From an uncultured Erysipelotrichaceae bacterium (GTDB taxonomy: Bacteria; Bacillota_I; Bacilli_A; RF39; UBA660), in assembly GCA_902803685.1 (NCBI GenBank), contig CADCQR010000089.1, forward strand, positions 1 to 29,374: a DNA stretch of 29,374 bases. Reading direction: 5' to 3'. Within the stretch, counting starts at the first letter, position 1. Every line of letters starts with the position of its first letter. Made by a program: the position numbers and the translations under genes. This document shows, piece by piece, positions 25,860-29,374 of the stretch. The notes below the pieces were generated by a model. The model did no database searches and was not told where the DNA came from. It saw nothing but the letters and a program-made list of their open reading frames with translations.

Positions 25860-25885
25860 AGAGATAACCAATATCTCTTTTATTT
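25860..25885 (+). terminator. Intrinsic terminator after spoIIR
   Basis: AGAGATA (25860-25866) pairs with TATCTCT (25872-25878), then TTTATTT. Confidence 0.7.
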
Positions 25886-25917
25886 ACATATTAGGATATT
25901 AAAAAAGATTATAATAA

Positions 25918-25946
25918 TTGACAATAAAGTAATATTTTCATATTAT
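25918..25946 (+). promoter_or_regulatory. Promoter of fba-murA
   Basis: A perfect TTGACA (25918-25923), 17-bp spacer and TATTAT (25941-25946). Its -35 matches the full consensus, and it drives a glycolytic gene. Confidence 0.85.
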
Positions 25947-25963
25947 TTTAAATGGGTGATAAT

Positions 25964-26803
25964 ATGTTGGTAAATTCAAAGGAAATTTTACAAAAAGCGA
26001 AAATTAATCATTATGCAATTCCTCATTTTAACATAAATGATTTAGAATGGACTAAATACATTTTAGAAGAATGTAATAGGCTAAATGTTCCAGTTATTTT
26101 AGGAGTTAGTGATGGAGCAGCAAAATACATGGGTGGATATAAAGCAATCTATGGCATGGTAAGCGGCTTAATAGAAGACCTAGGTATATCTATTCCAGTT
26201 TGTTTACACGTGGATCATGGATGCGTAGAGACATGCTTAAAAGCAATAGAAGCAGGTTTTACATCAGTTATGATAGATGCTTCAAAGTATGATATAGAAG
26301 AAAATATAAATATAACTAAACAAGTTGTAGATGCTGCTCATAAAAAAAATGTTACCGTAGAAGCAGAGGTAGGTCATATTGGTGGAACAGAAGATAATAT
26401 ATCATCAGAGAGTATGAATGCTACACTAGATGATTGTAAAAAATTATATGAATCTACAGGAATAGATTCTATAGCGCCTGCTTTAGGTAGTGTTCATGGA
26501 TTTTACAAGGGTGAGCCAAATTTAGACTTTGAGGCAATGAAAAATATAAATGAAAATTTGCCAATACCACTAGTATTGCATGGAGGAAGTGGTATACCAG
26601 ATGAGCAAATACAAAGAGCAATAAAATCTGGTATAGCAAAAATAAACGTAAATACTGAATTACAATATGCTTGGAGCATGTCAGTAAGAAAATTTTTAAA
26701 TAGTGATACTAAAGCCTATGATCCAAGAAAGATAATTGGTAGTGGCGAAGCAGCAATAAAAGCCAAAGTTTCTGAAAAGATACGCTTATTTGGTACTAAA
26801 TAA
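25964..26803 (+). CDS. fba: Fructose-1,6-bisphosphate aldolase, class II
   Basis: A 279-residue zinc-dependent aldolase of glycolysis. Metal and catalytic residues are in place: His82-Val-Asp84-His85 (LHVDHG), His178 (GSVHGFYKG), His206 (LHGGSG), and NVNTELQ near 234. A tagatose- or sedoheptulose-bisphosphate aldolase of the same family is possible, but context and the GTEDN/GSVHG pattern fit FbaA. ATG 25964 is chosen because GGGTGAT (25954-25960) precedes it, the same type of site as at parA; ATG 25952 would lie within that site. murA follows 23 bases later. Confidence 0.93.
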   Translation: MLVNSKEILQKAKINHYAIPHFNINDLEWTKYILEECNRLNVPVILGVSDGAAKYMGGYKAIYGMVSGLIEDLGISIPVCLHVDHGCVETCLKAIEAGFTSVMIDASKYDIEENINITKQVVDAAHKKNVTVEAEVGHIGGTEDNISSESMNATLDDCKKLYESTGIDSIAPALGSVHGFYKGEPNLDFEAMKNINENLPIPLVLHGGSGIPDEQIQRAIKSGIAKINVNTELQYAWSMSVRKFLNSDTKAYDPRKIIGSGEAAIKAKVSEKIRLFGTK

Positions 26804-26826
26804 ATTATGGTTATGGGAGGTTCATT

Positions 26827-28083
26827 ATGAAAATAATTGAAATAGAAGGTGCAAAAGAACTAACAGGAAGCATAAGGATAAGTGGTTCTAAGAATGCCGC
26901 AGTAGCCTTGGTACCTGCTGCTATACTTGCAGATGAAGAAGTTAAAATCTGTAATATACCAGCAATAACAGATATTGATGTTTTATGTGACATATTAGGT
27001 ACGCTTAATGTATCATTTAATAGAGAAAATGACCTTTTAACAATAAACCCAAAAACTATGTTTAATAAAGAAATACCAGAAAAATTCTCTAAAAAACTAA
27101 GAGGATCATATTATTTTCTTGGAGCGTTATTAGGAAAATATAAAAAGGCTACTATTAGCTTTCCAGGTGGTTGCTCTATAGGTGCTAGACCAATAGATCA
27201 ACATATAAAGGGGTTTGAAGCACTAGGCGCAAAAGTAACCGTAGAAAAAAATAAATACATTGTAGAAGCTACTGAGCTAAAAGGTAGCAATATTTACTTA
27301 GATGTTGTATCCGTGGGTGCTACTATAAACATAATGTTAGCAGCAGTAAAGGCAAAAGGTACTACTATAATTGATAACGCTGCCAAAGGACCAGAAATTG
27401 TTAATGTGGCTACCTTTTTAAATAACATGGGAGCAAAAATAACAGGTGCAGGTACCTCTACCATAAAAATTAAAGGTGTAGATAGACTACATAAATGTTT
27501 TCATGAAGTGATTCCAGATAGAATAGAAGCTGGAACGTATCTAATAATGGGAGCATTATGTGGAAAAAATTTAAAAATAGAAAATATGATTCCTGAGCAT
27601 ATAGAGTCTGTTATATCTAAACTTCAGGAGGTTGGTGTAAATATAGAAATAGGAAATGATTACGTAATAGTACCCAACCATGAACGTGACTACAAAGCAG
27701 TAAATATAAAAACAGCAATATATCCAGGATTTCCTACAGATTTGCAACAACCATTTACTGTATTACTATCACAAGCAAATGGAAAATCCAAAATTACCGA
27801 GACAATCTGGGAAAACAGATTTATGCATGTTCCATATTTAAACGATTTAGGTTGCGATATCATAGTAAAAAATCAGACAGCCACTATAGTTGGCCCAACA
27901 GAATTAAATGGTTGTAATGTTGTTGCAACAGACTTAAGAGCTGGCGCAGCAATGGTAATAGCAGGACTTACTGCTAATGGAAAAACTCAAATAACAAATG
28001 TAGAACATATTTTAAGAGGGTACGAAAATATAATAGAAAAATTAACACAAGTAGGTGCTAAAATAACACTTAAAGAAATATAA
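26827..28083 (+). CDS. murA: UDP-N-acetylglucosamine 1-carboxyvinyltransferase
   Basis: A 418-residue MurA that catalyses the first committed step of peptidoglycan synthesis with PEP. It has SKNA (21-24) with Lys22/Asn23 for UDP-GlcNAc, and the catalytic Cys116 in PGGCSIGARPIDQH (fosfomycin target). PDRIEAGTYLI, FPTDLQQPF and TDLRAGAAMVIAGL follow. The intact Cys implies fosfomycin sensitivity at the target, by general knowledge. The position next to fba and rpmE corresponds to the MurZ (MurAB) copy of Bacillus, so another copy may exist elsewhere. Confidence 0.97.
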   Translation: MKIIEIEGAKELTGSIRISGSKNAAVALVPAAILADEEVKICNIPAITDIDVLCDILGTLNVSFNRENDLLTINPKTMFNKEIPEKFSKKLRGSYYFLGALLGKYKKATISFPGGCSIGARPIDQHIKGFEALGAKVTVEKNKYIVEATELKGSNIYLDVVSVGATINIMLAAVKAKGTTIIDNAAKGPEIVNVATFLNNMGAKITGAGTSTIKIKGVDRLHKCFHEVIPDRIEAGTYLIMGALCGKNLKIENMIPEHIESVISKLQEVGVNIEIGNDYVIVPNHERDYKAVNIKTAIYPGFPTDLQQPFTVLLSQANGKSKITETIWENRFMHVPYLNDLGCDIIVKNQTATIVGPTELNGCNVVATDLRAGAAMVIAGLTANGKTQITNVEHILRGYENIIEKLTQVGAKITLKEI

Positions 28084-28108
28084 TATACAAACTATATTTC
28101 TTTTTTTT
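28072..28108 (+). terminator. Terminator between murA and the SGNH-like gene
   Basis: AAAGAAATATA (28072-28082) pairs with TATATTTCTTT (28093-28103), then T to 28108. It is followed immediately by the GGGGGAGG ribosome-binding site (28109-28116) of the next gene. The left arm overlaps the last codons and stop of murA. Confidence 0.75.
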
Positions 28109-28119
28109 GGGGGAGGCCT

Positions 28120-28836
28120 ATGAAAAAATTAATCAGTAAAAAGATGATATTACTATATTTGTTAATAATTATTTCAACAGTTTTAATTTTCCAATTCAAT
28201 AATAAAGACAATATAACATACCTCTCACTTGGTGATGCGTATTCAGAAGGTAAAAACTCATACGGAATTTGTGAATATGGTTATAGTGATTATTTAAAAG
28301 ATATGTTAGAACAAAAAGGAAAATTAAAAAGCTATATAAATTATTTTTCAAAAGAAGAAATAACAATTTCTGAATTAAAAAATGCTATTGCTAATGGTGG
28401 TATAAATGAGAGTTCAAAACAGAAAAAGTCACTAAAAGGGTATCTACAAGAGGCTGATATGTTAACTTTGTCAATAGGGATGAGCGATTTAAAACTTAAT
28501 TTTGTATTAAATGATAAAATAGATTTGGATACATCTAACAATAGAATGCAGCTTATAAAAGATAATTTTGCAGAACTTATCAAGATAATATATAGATACT
28601 ATAAGGGAGACATATATGTGGTAGGATATCCTAATAATACGTTAGAGGATTACTATTTATCCAAAGCAATAAGGGAATATAATAAATATCTATCATCTAA
28701 TACAAATGTCATATATATACCTGTTGATAAATTAGAAAAAAATAAAGATAAATACTTCTTAAATCCCAACAATAATTATTATAATAGAGAAGGTTATTTA
28801 CTAATAGCAAAAGAAATATTAAAAAGATATAATTAA
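28120..28836 (+). CDS. SGNH/GDSL-hydrolase-like membrane-anchored protein, catalytic residues replaced
   Basis: A 238-residue protein with an N-terminal membrane helix (about 8-25) and an SGNH-hydrolase-like outer domain. Block I reads YLSLGDAYSEG (34-44), with Ala40 where the nucleophile Ser of GDSxxxG belongs. Block III reads LSIGMSDL (118-124), with Ser122 in place of Asn of GxND. Block V reads NPNNNYYNREGY (215-226), without the DxxH His. The overall order and spacing match the family, but an active esterase is unlikely. It may bind a ligand or partner at the cell surface, or be degenerating. No promoter is seen between it and murA; it would be read by passage through the terminator. Confidence 0.75.
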   Translation: MKKLISKKMILLYLLIIISTVLIFQFNNKDNITYLSLGDAYSEGKNSYGICEYGYSDYLKDMLEQKGKLKSYINYFSKEEITISELKNAIANGGINESSKQKKSLKGYLQEADMLTLSIGMSDLKLNFVLNDKIDLDTSNNRMQLIKDNFAELIKIIYRYYKGDIYVVGYPNNTLEDYYLSKAIREYNKYLSSNTNVIYIPVDKLEKNKDKYFLNPNNNYYNREGYLLIAKEILKRYN

Positions 28837-28871
28837 GGCTAGGAAAAACTAGACATATCAAACAAAAGTAC

Positions 28872-28900
28872 TTGAAATATATAAAAAGAAATGCTATACT
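28872..28900 (+). promoter_or_regulatory. Promoter of rpmE
   Basis: TTGAAA (28872-28877), 17-bp spacer, TG-C-TATACT (28895-28900), about 52 bases upstream of the rpmE ATG. Confidence 0.8.
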
Positions 28901-28902
28901 AA

Positions 28903-28928
28903 TAAAGCATTTAATTACTATGGCTTTA
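28903..28928 (+). promoter_or_regulatory. Hairpin in the rpmE leader, candidate L31 autoregulatory leader
   Basis: TAAAGC (28903-28908) pairs with GCTTTA (28923-28928), extended by AT/AT inside with one bulged G. It lies between the promoter and the GGCGGAAGGAG site of rpmE. L31 leader motifs are known in several phyla; I cannot confirm a match to the Firmicutes one. Confidence 0.35.
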
Positions 28929-28951
28929 GTCATGGCGGAAGGAGTGAAAAT

Positions 28952-29170
28952 ATGAAAAAGGGTATTCATCCAGAAATGAAAGATTGTGTTGTTACATGCG
29001 CATGTGGTGAGACATTTACAGTTAAATCAGTAAAATCAGAAATCCCAGTTGAAGTTTGTTCTAAGTGCCATCCTTTTTATACAGGAAAGCAATCAAGAGC
29101 ATCTCGTGCAGGTCGTGTTGACAAATTTAATAAGAAATATGGATTTAACCAAGAAGAAACAGCTGCTTAA
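28952..29170 (+). CDS. rpmE: 50S ribosomal protein L31 (zinc-type)
   Basis: A 72-residue L31 of the C+ type. Zinc ligands Cys16, Cys18 (TCACGE), Cys36 and Cys39 ([14 protein letters not shown]) are all present. A strong GGAAGGAGTG site precedes the ATG. The position near murA, prfA and spoIIR fits Bacillus. The stop codon lies within the loop of the terminator. Confidence 0.97.
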   Translation: MKKGIHPEMKDCVVTCACGETFTVKSVKSEIPVEVCSKCHPFYTGKQSRASRAGRVDKFNKKYGFNQEETAA

Positions 29171-29182
29171 TGCTGTTTTTTT
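29157..29182 (+). terminator. Intrinsic terminator overlapping the rpmE stop
   Basis: AAACAGC (29157-29163) pairs with GCTGTTT (29172-29178), followed by a T run; the TAA stop (29168-29170) is in the loop. Confidence 0.75.
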
Positions 29183-29203
29183 ATACAAATAAGCTTAGTG
29201 TTA

Positions 29204-29212
29204 TGTTATACT
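29204..29212 (+). promoter_or_regulatory. Extended -10 promoter of rpiB
   Basis: TG-T-TATACT (29207-29212), with TACAAA at the -35 distance (29184-29189), 35 bases before the ATG at 29247. Confidence 0.5.
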
Positions 29213-29246
29213 TTAATAAAATAGTTTATAGGAAAAGAGGATTTTG

Positions 29247-29374
29247 ATGAAGATAGCAATAGCAAGTGATCATAGAGGAGTAGAATGTAAGAAAGAAGTA
29301 ATTAATTACTTAAAAGAAAGAGGTTATGAGGTAATTGATTGTAGTCCTAATAATACACCAACGGATGATTATCC
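29247..29374 (+). CDS. rpiB: Ribose-5-phosphate isomerase B (5' part only)
   Basis: The first 42 codons of an RpiB/LacA-LacB family gene, cut by the window end. It reads MKIAIASDHRGVECKKEV, then YLKERGYEVIDCSPNN and TDDYP. The SDHRG segment and the DYP motif are typical of RpiB, which interconverts ribose-5-phosphate and ribulose-5-phosphate. Cys14 is not the catalytic one, which would come later. AAAAGAGGA precedes the ATG. A rpiB (ywlF) position after spoIIR/rpmE fits Bacillus. Confidence 0.88.
   Translation, partial: MKIAIASDHRGVECKKEVINYLKERGYEVIDCSPNNTPTDDY

Noticed and set aside
28841..28857. CTAG-AAAAA-CTAG hairpin after the SGNH-like gene as a terminator
   Set aside because: The stem is only four pairs and there is no T tract after it.

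Overview
This 29.4 kb window is AT-rich chromosomal DNA from a low-GC Bacillota, most likely an uncultured Bacilli or Mollicutes-adjacent gut-type lineage. The basis is the ParB-ParA-ParB locus, YyzM (DUF951), an RNA polymerase delta subunit, SpoIIR, strong Shine-Dalgarno sites and near-consensus sigma-A promoters. The exact taxon cannot be fixed from sequence reading alone. I recognise almost every gene. Genes are tightly packed, often overlapping, and nearly all on the + strand. The exception is a three-gene minus-strand block (pbp, lemA-like, pta). I see no tRNA, rRNA, CRISPR array, insertion sequence or prophage.

Layout. 1-6.1 kb is the chromosome-partition end: a Noc-like ParB, ParA/Soj, ParB/Spo0J, an MscS channel, YyzM and an AbgT-type transporter. 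6.2-7.5 kb holds one poorly characterised membrane protein with a disordered N-terminus. 7.5-12.8 kb is translation and replication: ychF, then rpsF-ssb-rpsR behind a structured leader, then a short GdpP-like DHH phosphoesterase, rplI and dnaB. 12.8-16.9 kb continues as an overlapping or closely spaced series: a LysM/G5/M23 cell-wall peptidase, the WalJ-type hydrolase, rlmH, ung and a CmpB-family membrane protein. It ends at a bidirectional terminator facing the minus-strand block (pta, LemA-like, class A PBP, 17.0-20.6 kb). 20.6-24.5 kb is ywiB-like, argS, rpoE (delta), prfA and prmC. 24.5-29.4 kb is prmC, spoIIR, fba, murA, an SGNH-like protein, rpmE and the start of rpiB (cut by the window end).

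As a whole the window reads like a condensed version of several hundred kilobases of the Bacillus subtilis origin-left arm: the same genes in nearly the same order with the intervening accessory genes missing. This is from memory and should be checked. The most interesting signals are regulatory and degenerative rather than a new multi-gene system: (i) an rpsF leader with mutually exclusive helices, one of which sequesters the ribosome-binding site; (ii) an SGNH-hydrolase-like secreted protein whose catalytic Ser, block-III Asn and His are all replaced; (iii) a minimal GdpP-like protein lacking the membrane, PAS and GGDEF parts and the conserved GGGGH histidine; (iv) terminator hairpins placed directly on the translation start of spoIIR and of the SGNH-like gene; (v) a Noc-like ParB carrying a ~170-residue disordered insert. 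I do not see a clearly novel gene system.
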